DNA of 64,000 bases from Bifidobacterium sp. ESL0769. Lineage in GTDB: Bacteria > Actinomycetota > Actinomycetes > Actinomycetales > Bifidobacteriaceae. The stretch lies in contig NZ_CP113918.1 in NCBI RefSeq assembly GCF_029395495.1, forward strand, positions 1,054,001 to 1,118,000, in the 5' to 3' direction. This document shows positions 8,374 through 17,560 of the stretch, in pieces; positions within the stretch are counted from its first letter, which is position 1, and the number at the start of each line of letters is the position of its first letter. Position numbers and translations under genes: made by a program. The notes beneath the pieces are model-generated. The model saw only the letters and a list, made by a program, of their open reading frames with translations, was not told where the DNA came from and made no database searches.

Positions 8374-9258
8374 CTATTGTCTCTCACGAGCATACGTGAA
8401 CGTGTTCAGGAATTGCTGGGCGCGTTCGGATTGTGGATGGGTGAAGAACTGCTCGGCGTCGTCGGATTCCTCGACGATGCCGCCGTCCTCAAGCAGGATG
8501 ATATGATCGGCCACCGCACGGGCGAACGCCATCTCGTGGGTGACGATGAGCATGGTCTGGCCGCTGTCGGCCAGTTCTACGATGACATCGAGCACTTCAC
8601 GCACCATTTCGGGGTCGAGTGCGGCGGTGACCTCGTCGAAAAGCATGATTTGCGGGTGCTCGATTAGCGCGCGGCAAATGGCGACGCGTTGGCGTTGTCC
8701 GCCGGAAAGCTCGTGCGGCCAGGCGTCCTGACGGTCGGCCAATCCTACTCGTTCCAACAGTTTGATGGCTTCGGCCTTGACCTCGTCTTTCTTACGCTTC
8801 TGCACTAGGACCGGCGCAAGCATGATATTGCCGAGCACCGTCTTGTTGGGGAAGAGGTCATAGCTTTGGAAAACCATACCGACCTTGACGGGGTTTGCGT
8901 TGTCGTTGCTGGCCTTGGAGCTTGAAGCAGTTGCCTTGGAACTTGATTCATTGCCCGAGTTTGCTTTGGCAACATCCTTCTTCCTGCCGGACGTCCGTAG
9001 CACCTCGTCGCCGATGGTGATGTCACCACCTTGGATGGGTTCGAGACCTGCGATTGTGCGTAGCAGCGTCGACTTGCCGGAACCGGAAGGGCCTAGGATG
9101 ACGAATACCTGGCCGGCCGGCACATCGAAGGAGATGTCGTTCAATACTGGCTTGTCAGCATTTTCGTACTGCTTCACAATATGTCGGATATGCAGAGTTT
9201 CGTGCAGGTCGTTCGTGTTCGCGTTCACCTTGGACGTTGTGACCGCCGTATCAGTCAT
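8374..9258 (-). CDS. Polar amino-acid ABC transporter ATP-binding protein
   Basis: 294 aa from ATG 9258, which overlaps the permease stop by 8 bases and has AGAGGTGG just upstream. Walker A GPSGSGKST (56-64), Q-loop VFQSYDLFP (about 129-137), signature LSGGQRQRVAICRAL, Walker B IMLFDEVTAALD. This is the HisP/GlnQ class that energises family 3 amino-acid importers. A Ser/Ala/Asn/Lys-rich insertion at about 90-123, between Walker A and the Q-loop, is unusual for the family. It is third in the operon after two permease genes. Confidence 0.93.
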   Translation of the reverse strand: MTDTAVTTSKVNANTNDLHETLHIRHIVKQYENADKPVLNDISFDVPAGQVFVILGPSGSGKSTLLRTIAGLEPIQGGDITIGDEVLRTSGRKKDVAKANSGNESSSKATASSSKASNDNANPVKVGMVFQSYDLFPNKTVLGNIMLAPVLVQKRKKDEVKAEAIKLLERVGLADRQDAWPHELSGGQRQRVAICRALIEHPQIMLFDEVTAALDPEMVREVLDVIVELADSGQTMLIVTHEMAFARAVADHIILLEDGGIVEESDDAEQFFTHPQSERAQQFLNTFTYARERQ

Positions 9259-9925
9259 GAGCCCACCTCTTTTCAAGCCTTCTGGCCACAATCGACAGCG
9301 GCCAGCAAACGAAGAAATACATGAAGAAAATCACGCCGTAAATCCACAGCGTCGCATCAGGGTATTGGAAGCGGTTCGCATCGATAATCTGCTGGCCAAC
9401 CTTGATGACTTCAATCACACCGAGCAGCGCGGCCAGCGAGGTGGTCTTGACGATGCGGGTAATGAGGTTGACGCTGGCGGGAAGCAAACGACGCAACGCC
9501 TGCGGGAGGATAACCCTGCTGAAAGTCTGCCATGAATTGAGGCCAAGTACTTGAGCGGATTCATATTGCGTTCGTGGTATTGATTCCAGAGCTCCACGAA
9601 CCAGATCGCCGAGCTCGGCACCGCCCCAAAGCACGAAGACCAGCACGCATGCGCCGGTGGCGTCAAGGTTCCAATTAAAGGCTCGCGCGAAACCGTAGAA
9701 AGCGATGAACAGCAACGCGAGCTGCGGCATGATACGGATGAAATCAAGATAAACACGCATGATGAAGCGCACAATCGGATTGTGCAACGTCATTAGCCAG
9801 CCAACAATAAGCCCGACCGGCAGGGAAAGCAGTACGGATGCCCCGGCTATCCAGATGGTTACCCACAAACCTTGCAGCAGGCGCGGGAAGACGCCCGGTT
9901 GCAGCAGTATCTCAGCGCCGTGCAT
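9251..9925 (-). CDS. Polar amino-acid ABC transporter permease
   Basis: 224 aa with about five hydrophobic segments and the HisMQ-type EAA loop (ESAQVLGLNSWQTFSRVILPQALRRLLP). It forms the membrane channel together with the other permease in the operon. Start ATG 9925 with AGGAGG seven bases upstream; it overlaps the preceding permease gene by 14 bases. The substrate follows from the binding protein (cysteine/cystine type). Confidence 0.93.
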   Translation of the reverse strand: MHGAEILLQPGVFPRLLQGLWVTIWIAGASVLLSLPVGLIVGWLMTLHNPIVRFIMRVYLDFIRIMPQLALLFIAFYGFARAFNWNLDATGACVLVFVLWGGAELGDLVRGALESIPRTQYESAQVLGLNSWQTFSRVILPQALRRLLPASVNLITRIVKTTSLAALLGVIEVIKVGQQIIDANRFQYPDATLWIYGVIFFMYFFVCWPLSIVARRLEKRWAHD

Positions 9926-10565
9926 AGTCGAACCTCCTCTCCAAAACCGTGCCGATGATGGAGATCGGCAGGAGGATGATGAGGTAGGTGACGATGAGCA
10001 GCGTCAGCGATTCGTAAGTGTTGTAAGTCTGGCCCATCAGATCCTTGGTGACGTACATGACGTCGGCCAGCGCGATGGCCGAAACCACCGAGGATTCCTT
10101 GACCAGGAAGATGATATTGGCCACCACGCCCGGAATGGCGGTGGAAAGCGCCTGCGGCACCGTGACATGAATCAGCATCTGCGAAGGACTGAAGCCCAAA
10201 ACTTGCGCCGATTCGCGCTGGACTTGCGGCACCGCTTCGAACCCGCCGCGCAGCGCTTCGGCCATATACGAGCCGCCGAGGAAGGTGAGGCCCACGATTG
10301 CGCAGGTTTCCGCCGACCAGGAGACGCCGAGTTTCGGTAGTCCGAAATAAAGGAAGTACAGCTGAACCAGCAATGGCGTATTGCGTGAAAGCTCGATATA
10401 AACGCGGACAAGCTGCTTTACTATTGGGATATTGGCCGCTTCGACTGCCGCGCACAGCACGCCCAGAACGATGCTGAAGACGATGCCGAAGAACGAGATG
10501 AAGACGGTCATATAACCGGCGTTGACGAAGTAGTGGGCGTTATGGGCTATGAAGCTCCAGTCCAT
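9912..10565 (-). CDS. Polar amino-acid ABC transporter permease
   Basis: 217 aa, HisMQ family. Transmembrane segments start near residues 17, 55, 85, 140 and 185, with the EAA loop ESAQVLGFSPSQMLIHVTVPQAL (EAA-Gly motif). ATG 10565 is preceded by GGGAGGA. It is the first gene of the four-gene importer operon on the minus strand; a 309-base upstream region separates it from the acyl-CoA ligase gene. Confidence 0.93.
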   Translation of the reverse strand: MDWSFIAHNAHYFVNAGYMTVFISFFGIVFSIVLGVLCAAVEAANIPIVKQLVRVYIELSRNTPLLVQLYFLYFGLPKLGVSWSAETCAIVGLTFLGGSYMAEALRGGFEAVPQVQRESAQVLGFSPSQMLIHVTVPQALSTAIPGVVANIIFLVKESSVVSAIALADVMYVTKDLMGQTYNTYESLTLLIVTYLIILLPISIIGTVLERRFDYARR

Positions 10566-10874
10566 GGATGTCCTCCCTACTTCGTGATGAAAAACTTACT
10601 CGCTACCAACGGCTGCCAGCATTACCGGTGACTACCAACGTAGCATCCCAATGCAATGTCGAAAGCTTCATTGGGATTCATATCGTGGCACTTGTTGCCA
10701 TAGTAGACGCGAATCCCCGAGAATGCACGCTTTGCGCCATATGAATAACCGATAAGTCGCTATCAACTGGTGAAGTTCGCATTCTGAGTACAAAAACCAG
10801 ATTGGCTGCTAATGAGCAATCCCATCGGCAGCCAATCGTAAAAAGCAGAAAACAAAAAGCGTTCGTTCGCTCGT
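10566..10874. other. Intergenic region upstream of the importer operon
   Basis: It holds the importer promoter region and the terminator of the ligase gene (10791-10837). A perfect 9-bp inverted repeat, ATCCCAATG / CATTGGGAT, lies at 10645-10653 and 10669-10677, about 70-110 bases upstream of the first permease ATG. It has no T-tract, so an operator or 5' UTR structure is more likely than a terminator. A 34-codon ORF on the minus strand lacks a ribosome site and was not called. Confidence 0.45.
10791..10837 (-). terminator. Rho-independent terminator of the acyl-CoA ligase gene
   Basis: A perfect 10-bp stem, GATTGGCTGC / GCAGCCAATC (10828-10837 with 10800-10809), is followed on the minus strand by CTGGTTTTTG. 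It lies about 40 bases after the ligase stop codon. Confidence 0.75.
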
Positions 10875-12917
10875 TTACTTCTTCTTCGTGTACATCTGCG
10901 TGTTGAGCAGATTGGCATAGTGCTTGATGACCGCCGGGCGCTTCACCTTCATGGAGGCGGTCAGCATGCCGTTCTCCTGGCTGAATTCCTCGGGCAGAAG
11001 GATGAACTTGCGCACGGATTCGGCGCGCGAGACGCCCTCGTTGGCCTTGTCAACCCACTTTTGCACTTCGGCGCGGACCACGGCGTTCTTACACGCGTCC
11101 TCCATAGACATGTCCTGGTCGAGGCCGGCAGCGTCGAGCCACTGGCGCAACGAGGGCTCGTCGAGAGTGATGAGTGCCGAAATGAACGGACGCTTGTCGC
11201 CGAGCACCAAGGCCTGCGAAGCGAACGGACAACGCTGGATGATCTCTTCGATCGGGCCGGGGGCGACGTTCTTGCCGCCGGCGGTGATGATGAGATCCTT
11301 CTTGCGGCCGGTGATGTAAAGGAATCCGTCATCGCTCAAGCGGCCAAGGTCGCCGGTGGCGTACCAGCCGTCGGGGGTGAAGGCGAGTTCGGTGGCTTCA
11401 TCGTTCTTGTGATAGCGGTGGAAGACGCAGGTTCCCTTGACCTGAATTTCACCGTCCTCGGCCAAGCGGATGGAGAAGCCGGGGTAGGGTACTCCGACCG
11501 AACCTTCGTGGAACGGCGTTCCCTTGGGGTTGAACGCACAGGGCGCGGTGGTTTCGGTCAGGCCGTAACCTTCGTAGGCGGGGATGCCGGCACCGCGGAA
11601 GAACGCGGGCAGTTCCGGGTCGAGCGGTGCGCCGCCAGCGACGAACCATTCGGCCTGTCCGCCGAGCACATCGCGCAGCGACTTGTAGACAATCGGGTCG
11701 AAAGCGGCACGGCGTGCGCGGGTGGCGAAGCTGGCCTTGCCTTTTTCGCTTATTTCCTTTTCGTATTCCTGGGCGGCCACCACGGCTGCGGCGAATGCCA
11801 CGCCCTTGGCACCGTTGCCGGCCTTCTGCGAGGCGGCGTTGTAGACCTTCTCCCAGACGCGGGGCACGAGGATGGTGACGATGGGCTTGGCGACCTGCAG
11901 GTCGCTGATTAGCGTCTTGATACCGCCGGCGATGTAGATGCGCAGGTCGCTGGCGACCACGATGTAGTTGACCGCGCGGGCGAAGGTGTGCGCCTGTGGC
12001 AGGAAGAGCAGAACGGACTTGCCTTTCTGCTTGAGCAGTTTCGGCATGTAGTCGCGCAGGTTCAGCGCGGTGGTGCAGTAGTGTTCGTGCGTCATCTCGA
12101 CGCCCTTCGGCGCTGCGGTGGAGCCGGAGGTGTAGACGATGGAGCAAAGGTCGGTTTTCTTGATGGAATCGATGCGTGCGTCAAGCGTTTCATCGGTCAC
12201 CGACTTGCCGTAGTCGCGCAGTTCCTCGAGCGCGCCGGCCTCGAGCGTATAGATCTTCTCGAGCGTCGGGCAGTCTTCGACGGCCCCGTCGGCCTTCTCG
12301 CGCATGTCGTTGGTCTCGACGATCAGCAAGCGGGAATCGGAATTGTTGACGATGTTGCGAATCTGCTCAGCCGAATCCGTGTCGTAAATGGTGGCGAGCA
12401 CGCCGCCTACGGCCATCACAGCCGCGTCCACGACATCCCATTCGTAGGAAGTGTGGGACATGAAGGAGACGCCGTCACCTTTGTCGATGCCGTAATGCAT
12501 CAGGCCTTTGGCGACGCTGCGCACGTCTTGAAGGAATTCGTTGGCGGTTTTGGTGACCCATTTGTTGCCGACTTTGAAGGTGTATAGCGGGTCGTCACCC
12601 ATGCGTTCCGCGCGTTCGACGTAAAGGTCGTAAATTGACATATCGTCGTCGATGGGCGGGTTGCCGGGCGTGATGACGGTCAAAAGACCGGTCTTGTCAT
12701 CAACGAAAAGCTTGGTGGGGTAGCCGGGACCCCATTCGTGGGTGTGCGGCAATGTCGAATAATCGACGGGTTTGACGGTGGCGAGGTGACGGTCATCGTT
12801 GAAATCCGGGGTTTCCGGCTCTTCGTTATTGACCGGGTGCTCGAAACCGTTTCCCAAATGGAAGGCCTTCTGACTCAGCTTCAGCGTTTCCTTTTTCAGT
12901 GAGTTGATGACTGACAC
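10875..12917 (-). CDS. Long-chain acyl-CoA synthetase (AMP-forming)
   Basis: 680 aa, GTG start with GAGGAG upstream. ANL-superfamily motifs: P-loop YTSGSTAAPKGVEMTH, A5 GYGLTETTAP, A7 ATGDLGRL, and hinge/A8 GRKKDLIITAGGKNVAPGPIEE. It activates fatty acids as acyl-AMP and then acyl-CoA. The N-terminus (about 1-75) is an extra hydrophilic segment compared with the paralogue at 62117-63928. Bifidobacteria do not carry out classical beta-oxidation, so a role in lipid recycling or incorporation of exogenous fatty acids is likely. Monocistronic, with its own terminator. Confidence 0.95.
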   Translation of the reverse strand: MSVINSLKKETLKLSQKAFHLGNGFEHPVNNEEPETPDFNDDRHLATVKPVDYSTLPHTHEWGPGYPTKLFVDDKTGLLTVITPGNPPIDDDMSIYDLYVERAERMGDDPLYTFKVGNKWVTKTANEFLQDVRSVAKGLMHYGIDKGDGVSFMSHTSYEWDVVDAAVMAVGGVLATIYDTDSAEQIRNIVNNSDSRLLIVETNDMREKADGAVEDCPTLEKIYTLEAGALEELRDYGKSVTDETLDARIDSIKKTDLCSIVYTSGSTAAPKGVEMTHEHYCTTALNLRDYMPKLLKQKGKSVLLFLPQAHTFARAVNYIVVASDLRIYIAGGIKTLISDLQVAKPIVTILVPRVWEKVYNAASQKAGNGAKGVAFAAAVVAAQEYEKEISEKGKASFATRARRAAFDPIVYKSLRDVLGGQAEWFVAGGAPLDPELPAFFRGAGIPAYEGYGLTETTAPCAFNPKGTPFHEGSVGVPYPGFSIRLAEDGEIQVKGTCVFHRYHKNDEATELAFTPDGWYATGDLGRLSDDGFLYITGRKKDLIITAGGKNVAPGPIEEIIQRCPFASQALVLGDKRPFISALITLDEPSLRQWLDAAGLDQDMSMEDACKNAVVRAEVQKWVDKANEGVSRAESVRKFILLPEEFSQENGMLTASMKVKRPAVIKHYANLLNTQMYTKKK

Positions 12918-13161
12918 GTGCGGACTCCTCGACCTTCTGTAGTGGCGGTATATTCAAGCAATATAGCCAATTCTATAGGATTTACGATGTTTCGTCACCT
13001 TACGGTAGCGTAACGCGGCCCATACATTGCAAGGCAATCCGGCCATCGTCGTGTCACTGAGAGAAAAGGCCGGAAATATTGCGATTATTGGAAAATGTGC
13101 CTGCGTGTGGGTTTCCCAGCTTTTGCCATTCGAACGGATAAATATATTTGCTATTGTGCTA

Positions 13162-14199
13162 TCAGTTGAAAACGATATATCCTGACACGCCTTTGGGCTT
13201 GTCGAGCTTGAATATGCTGCGCACGAACGCCGTTACGTTCTTCCAGTAACGTTCGGGATCTATCGAAGCGGACATCGCGTGTGCGGCGCCGGGAATCATG
13301 AGTTTTTGTTTGACTGGACTGGCGCAGGCTCGGAAATTGCGGTCGAGGCTTGCAGGATTGACGAAGTCGTCGGCCGAGCCGTGGATGAACAGCATCGGAA
13401 TCGACGTGTGGCGCAGTGCATCGATGCACGAGGCTTCCTTGAAATCGTAACCGGCGCGACGGCGTGCTATGAAACTCATCATGTCGATGACCGGACGGGC
13501 CAGGAATGCCGGGGCATGGTACAAGTGTCTGGCGCTGTAGAGGAATTGGTCTTCAAGGCTGGTGTAGCCGCAGTCGGCGATGGCGGCCTTGACGTTTTTC
13601 GGCAGTTTCGGGTCGCCCGCAGCCAGCATGACCGTCGCAGCGCCCATGGAATTGCCGTCCAACAGGATTTGCGCTTTCGGGTCGTTGGCCACGATGGTTT
13701 CTGTCCATTGCAGGAGGTCTCGGTGTTCCAACGCGCCCATACCGATGTATTTCCCGCCGCTCAATTCGTGGCAACGGTTGGCCGGAGTGAGAACGGTGAA
13801 GCCAAGTCCGGCAAAGCGATGCGCATATTTCGCCATTTCAGCTGGCGCTCCGGAAAATCCGTGACAGCAGATGGCATAAAGATGATGCGGGGGATTGGAG
13901 CAATCCGGGTCGAGCATCCAGCCGTGCAAGGGAGTCCCGTCAGTTGCCTTGATCGTCACCCCGCGCTTCGCGTCGTTGAACCAGCGCGCGGCTTCCGCCT
14001 CTTCCCTGGCATCATGGTGGGGCTGGCGTGCGGCCAAGGTCGTGTCCGGACGATTGCTTTTGAACAGCGAATGTTTTGAACCGGGTTCCAGCACGAAACG
14101 GAACAAGTAATCGGCAGCGGCGTAAAGCGTGCCGGCCATGGCGAAACCGCCGCAAATAAGACCGGTGGCCAAGGTTTTAGTCTTGCAATGCTGAACCAT
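13162..14199 (-). CDS. Membrane-anchored alpha/beta hydrolase
   Basis: 345 aa from ATG 14199, chosen for GGAG six bases upstream; the frame is open a further 19 codons. An N-terminal hydrophobic anchor (about 10-30) precedes an alpha/beta-hydrolase fold: CCHGFSG oxyanion region, nucleophile elbow DGNSMGAATV, acid in HGSADDFVNP, catalytic His in PGAAHAMS. It belongs to the BAAT/dienelactone-like group often annotated as extended-signal-peptide or YqkD-type hydrolases. The substrate is unknown; an esterase or peptidase role at the cell surface is possible. Divergent from rplY. Confidence 0.85.
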   Translation of the reverse strand: MVQHCKTKTLATGLICGGFAMAGTLYAAADYLFRFVLEPGSKHSLFKSNRPDTTLAARQPHHDAREEAEAARWFNDAKRGVTIKATDGTPLHGWMLDPDCSNPPHHLYAICCHGFSGAPAEMAKYAHRFAGLGFTVLTPANRCHELSGGKYIGMGALEHRDLLQWTETIVANDPKAQILLDGNSMGAATVMLAAGDPKLPKNVKAAIADCGYTSLEDQFLYSARHLYHAPAFLARPVIDMMSFIARRRAGYDFKEASCIDALRHTSIPMLFIHGSADDFVNPASLDRNFRACASPVKQKLMIPGAAHAMSASIDPERYWKNVTAFVRSIFKLDKPKGVSGYIVFN

Positions 14200-14276
14200 G
14201 TCGGGCTCCAATCCTTGCGATGCTGTGATAAAGAAATTATAAAAGACCAGGCTCACAAATGCTCTTCGTTATCGCA

Positions 14277-14306
14277 TTGAGTGGATGTCGGCTTGAACAG
14301 TATAAT
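14277..14306 (+). promoter_or_regulatory. Promoter of rplY
   Basis: TTGAGT (14277-14282), an 18-base spacer and a perfect TATAAT (14301-14306), in the divergent gap between the hydrolase and rplY. The 5' UTR to the ATG would be about 165 bases, unusually long for a ribosomal protein gene. Confidence 0.6.
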
Positions 14307-14475
14307 AAGAATGTTGTTTCGGCAGGTTTTATATCTGTCGCGCTTTGGCGAGGGGAAGCGATTCCCGTTATCGACTGGGCTGAATGTTTTGAGTCTCTTC
14401 GAGGCTGCGATTTCGGCGCGTCGGTGCACCGAAACAATGCAGTAGATAATGTAAACAATCTCAAGGAGATTAACT

Positions 14476-15156
14476 ATGGCAGACACCATTACCATCGAGG
14501 GCGAAGTCCGCGACGAGTTCGGCAAGGGCGCTGCCCGCCGTATGCGCGTGGCCAAGCAGATTCCGGCCACCATCTATGCTGGTGGCAACGACCCCGTTTT
14601 CGTGAAGCTTCCTATGCGTGAGACCACGCTGGCCCTGCGTCGTACGAACGCGCTGTTCACCATCAAGTGTGGCGACAAGTCCAAGATGGCCGTCGTCAAG
14701 GACGTCCAGCGCAACCCTGTCAAGCGTATCGTCGAGCACATCGACTTCTACGAGGTCAAGGCCGGCGAGAAGATCGAGGTCGAGGTCCCGGTCTTCGCCG
14801 TGGGCACCCCGAAGGGCGCGGCTGTCGCGTTCGTCGACATTCAGCAGCTTCGCGTGCGCGCGAGCGTCGACGCGTTGCCCGAGCGCATCGATGTCAACGT
14901 TGATGGCATGCAGGACGGCGAGAAGGTCTTTGCCAAGGAGCTCAATCTGCCTGAAGGCGTTGAGTTTGTCAACACCGATCCTGAAGAGTCCGTCGTCACC
15001 GTCGAGATTCCTGAGGATGCCACCGCCACCACCGCGGTCTCCGCTGAGGATGCCGCTGCTGCCGGTACCGAAGGTGAGGAAGGCGCCGCTGCTGCCGAAG
15101 GCGATGCGGATGCCGCCGCTTCGGATGACGCCGCTGCCGATGCAGACAAGAAGTGA
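14476..15156 (+). CDS. rplY: 50S ribosomal protein L25/general stress protein Ctc
   Basis: 226 aa. An N-terminal L25 5S-rRNA-binding domain (about 1-92, EVRDEFGKGAARRMR at the start) is followed by the TL5/CTC beta domain (about 95-185). The C-terminal tail (about 190-226) consists almost entirely of Ala, Asp, Glu and Gly, typical of actinobacterial L25. The ribosome site AAGGAG lies upstream of the ATG. It stands alone with its own promoter and a strong terminator. Confidence 0.95.
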   Translation: MADTITIEGEVRDEFGKGAARRMRVAKQIPATIYAGGNDPVFVKLPMRETTLALRRTNALFTIKCGDKSKMAVVKDVQRNPVKRIVEHIDFYEVKAGEKIEVEVPVFAVGTPKGAAVAFVDIQQLRVRASVDALPERIDVNVDGMQDGEKVFAKELNLPEGVEFVNTDPEESVVTVEIPEDATATTAVSAEDAAAAGTEGEEGAAAAEGDADAAASDDAAADADKK

Positions 15157-15217
15157 TTTCACTTTAACTGGGGCATCTTAAATATTGGTGTCGCCGTTAA
15201 GGTGATGTGATATTTTC

Positions 15218-15259
15218 AAATCCGTACTGGCCACGAGTTTGTGGTTGGTACGGATTTTT
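15218..15259 (+). terminator. Rho-independent terminator of rplY
   Basis: Arms AAATCCGTAC (15218-15227) and GTACGGATTT (15248-15257) pair perfectly; an inner CCAC/GTGG extends the stem. A T-run follows. Confidence 0.8.
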
Positions 15260-15441
15260 GGTTAATAACCCGATTTTCGCTCTTCGGATGTGAGCCCTCA
15301 CGCCAATAAATTTTCATAATGTGAACGATTTCACCATATCTGTCCGTCTATGTGCGAAAGTAGCAGCATAACCCGGCGCCACAAGCGCAAGGTAAACCAC
15401 AATTCTGGCCGCAATGCGACTGAAGTAAAGAAGAAGTGCAT

Positions 15442-16569
15442 ATGACTGAGCAATCCCATCATGATCCCGCAGTGTTGTCAAAACTCACCGAACCGTTCAA
15501 GGTTCTCGACAACCCGAATCCTGCCTCCGACGCCGAGCGCGCGAAGCTGATTGACAAGCCGGCTTTCGGCCAGCTTTTCAGCGATAACATGACCCACATG
15601 GTCTGGCATAAGGACAGCGGCTGGGGCGATCGCCGAGTCGAGCCCTACGGTCCTCTTGCCATGAGCCCTGGTGCCTCCGTCCTGCATTATGCACAGGAAT
15701 GTTTCGAAGGTCTCAAGGCCTATCGTCACGCCGACGGCAGCACGTGGCTGTTCCGTCCGGACGCGAACGCCGAGCGTTTCGCCAATTCCGCCAAGCGTCT
15801 TTACCTGCCTGAACTTTCCAAGGATGATTTCCTGGGTTCCGTGGCCGCGCTGGTCAAGCGTGATGTTGACTGGGTGCCGACCCGCCGCGAATACACGCTT
15901 TATATGCGTCCGTTCATGTTCGCTTCCGAGGCGTTCCTCGGCGTGCGCGCCCCGCAGACCGTCGATTATTGCGTCATTGCCTCACCTTCCGGCCCGTACT
16001 TCCCGGGCGGCGTCAAGCCGGTGAGCATCTGGGTGGAAGACAAGTGGTTCCGCACCGGCCCCGGCGGCACCGGCTTCGCCAAGTGTGGCGGCAACTATGC
16101 GGCATCGCTTCTGGGCGAGTACCGCGGCGCCGACCACGGCTGCGAGCAGGTCTGCTTCGTCGACGCGGCCACCAAGACCTACCTTGAGGAACTCGGCGGC
16201 ATGAACATGTTCACCGTGCACAAGGACGGCCACCTGGAGACCCCGTCGCTGACAGGCAACATTCTGCCGGGCGTCACCCGTCGCTCGCTTATCCAGCTGG
16301 CTCAGGACAAGGGCCACGACGTCGTCGAGACCATGATCAAGCTCGACGACCTGCTCGAGGACATCAAGTCCGGCGAGGTCACCGAGGTCTTCGCCTGCGG
16401 CACTGCAGCGATCATCACGCCTATCGGTCGCTTCAAGTCCGAGAAGTTCGATGTTCAGGTCAACGGCGGCAAGTCCGGCGATTTGACGCTGAAGCTCCGC
16501 GACGAGCTGCTCGGCATCCAGATGGGCGAGATCGAAGATCCGCACGACTGGATGTGGAAGGTCTGCTGA
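15442..16569 (+). CDS. ilvE: Branched-chain amino-acid aminotransferase
   Basis: 375 aa from ATG 15442 (a GTG two codons earlier is less likely). Fold-type IV PLP enzyme: KCGGNYAAS carries the probable PLP lysine at 214; ECFEGLKAYRH, YMRPFMFASE and the C-terminal EVFACGTAAIITPIG match group III BCATs. It transfers amino groups between glutamate and the 2-keto acids of Val, Leu and Ile. A possible -10 (CATAAT, 15316-15321) lies in the 180-base leader; no classical Ile/Val/Leu leader peptide is visible. Monocistronic, with a terminator downstream. Confidence 0.96.
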   Translation: MTEQSHHDPAVLSKLTEPFKVLDNPNPASDAERAKLIDKPAFGQLFSDNMTHMVWHKDSGWGDRRVEPYGPLAMSPGASVLHYAQECFEGLKAYRHADGSTWLFRPDANAERFANSAKRLYLPELSKDDFLGSVAALVKRDVDWVPTRREYTLYMRPFMFASEAFLGVRAPQTVDYCVIASPSGPYFPGGVKPVSIWVEDKWFRTGPGGTGFAKCGGNYAASLLGEYRGADHGCEQVCFVDAATKTYLEELGGMNMFTVHKDGHLETPSLTGNILPGVTRRSLIQLAQDKGHDVVETMIKLDDLLEDIKSGEVTEVFACGTAAIITPIGRFKSEKFDVQVNGGKSGDLTLKLRDELLGIQMGEIEDPHDWMWKVC

Positions 16570-16608
16570 GCGATTTAAAGGTTTTCGCTTAACTGGCTTT
16601 TAGCTTTT

Positions 16609-16660
16609 AAACGGCCTGTAGTATTCCCTGAAGTTCCGGGAGTTGCCACAGGCCGTTTTG
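16609..16660 (+). terminator. Rho-independent terminator of ilvE
   Basis: AAACGGCCTGT (16609-16619) pairs perfectly with ACAGGCCGTTT (16648-16658), and the intervening CCCTGAAGTTCCGGG can form an inner hairpin. It ends in TTTTG. Confidence 0.8.
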
Positions 16661-16846
16661 CTATGTGTTTCTGAAGTACTCGTTTGCTTGAAAACTGCGC
16701 AAGTACAGTGATAAACGCTGCGCTATATCAATGTGATACGGCATCTTACGTTGCGCAAAACATCAGGCGGTTCGCGGTCAAGTTTTGGCCGTCGTTTGGT
16801 ATACTTTGCTATTGGTCTTTATACAACCTGACGAAGGATGTGCGGT

Positions 16847-17560
16847 ATGCAGTTGGCACTGGAAAGTAACGTCTTTTTCTGGGCCATCGAATACATTGCG
16901 ACCTTCTGTTGCGGCCTGCTTGGCGGGTTATGCGCGGTCAAGAAAAAGTACGATTTCATCGCCATCCTGATGACCGTCTGGCTCACCGGCCTCGGCGGCG
17001 GCATCATCCGTGATGTGCTGCTCGGTATATTCCCGCCCGTCGGCGTTTCGGACAAGGGGCTCGTCATCACCTCGCTGCTTGCCAGCGTTACGGTGGCTAT
17101 CATTTATCCCGAAGTCGACCGGCTTAAATGGATTATGGTCGCGCTCGATGCCTTGGCGCTTGGCCTCTACGCGGTCAACGGTACTCAAAAGGCGTTGATC
17201 TACCACACGTCGGGCATGACGGCGGTGTTCATGGGCCTGATTACGGCAATCGGGGGAGGTCTTATTCGGGACATCCTGATCAACGACGTTCCGTCGGTCA
17301 TCCGCGACAGCCATTGGTATGCGGTTCCGGCGTTGATTGGAAGCGTTTTGACGGTATTCGTGACCCGAGCCTACCAAGGCGGGCATATCCCGTTTAGCCT
17401 TGAAGTGACGTTTGATATCGCCATCGTTGCTTTCGTCGTCATCTTGCGTGTGCTTTCGGTGCGCTTCGACTGGAAGGTGCCAGGTGCCATCAGACGGCAC
17501 CACACCTACCTGCCATTGCCTGTCAAAGACGACGAAGACGAGAAAACCGATAATAGGTGA
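16847..17560 (+). CDS. TRIC/YadS-type cation channel family membrane protein (UPF0126)
   Basis: 237 aa from ATG 16847, with AAGGA eight bases upstream (an ATG three codons earlier lacks spacing). Seven hydrophobic segments in two repeats, each with the TRIC glycine-rich motif: GLGGGIIRDVLLG near 45-57 and AIGGGLIRDILIN near 130-142. Bacterial TRIC homologues form trimeric K+-permeable channels; some family members are annotated as glycine transporters. A TATACT -10 lies near 16798. Likely monocistronic. Confidence 0.9.
   Translation: MQLALESNVFFWAIEYIATFCCGLLGGLCAVKKKYDFIAILMTVWLTGLGGGIIRDVLLGIFPPVGVSDKGLVITSLLASVTVAIIYPEVDRLKWIMVALDALALGLYAVNGTQKALIYHTSGMTAVFMGLITAIGGGLIRDILINDVPSVIRDSHWYAVPALIGSVLTVFVTRAYQGGHIPFSLEVTFDIAIVAFVVILRVLSVRFDWKVPGAIRRHHTYLPLPVKDDEDEKTDNR

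Noticed and set aside
10680-10790. 34-codon ORF in the leader of the first permease gene
   Set aside because: No ribosome site, and no amino-acid bias matching the importer substrate.
15351-15446. 31-codon ORF overlapping the ilvE start, considered as a leader peptide
   Set aside because: No ribosome site and no enrichment in Ile, Leu or Val codons; the overlap with ATG is likely accidental.
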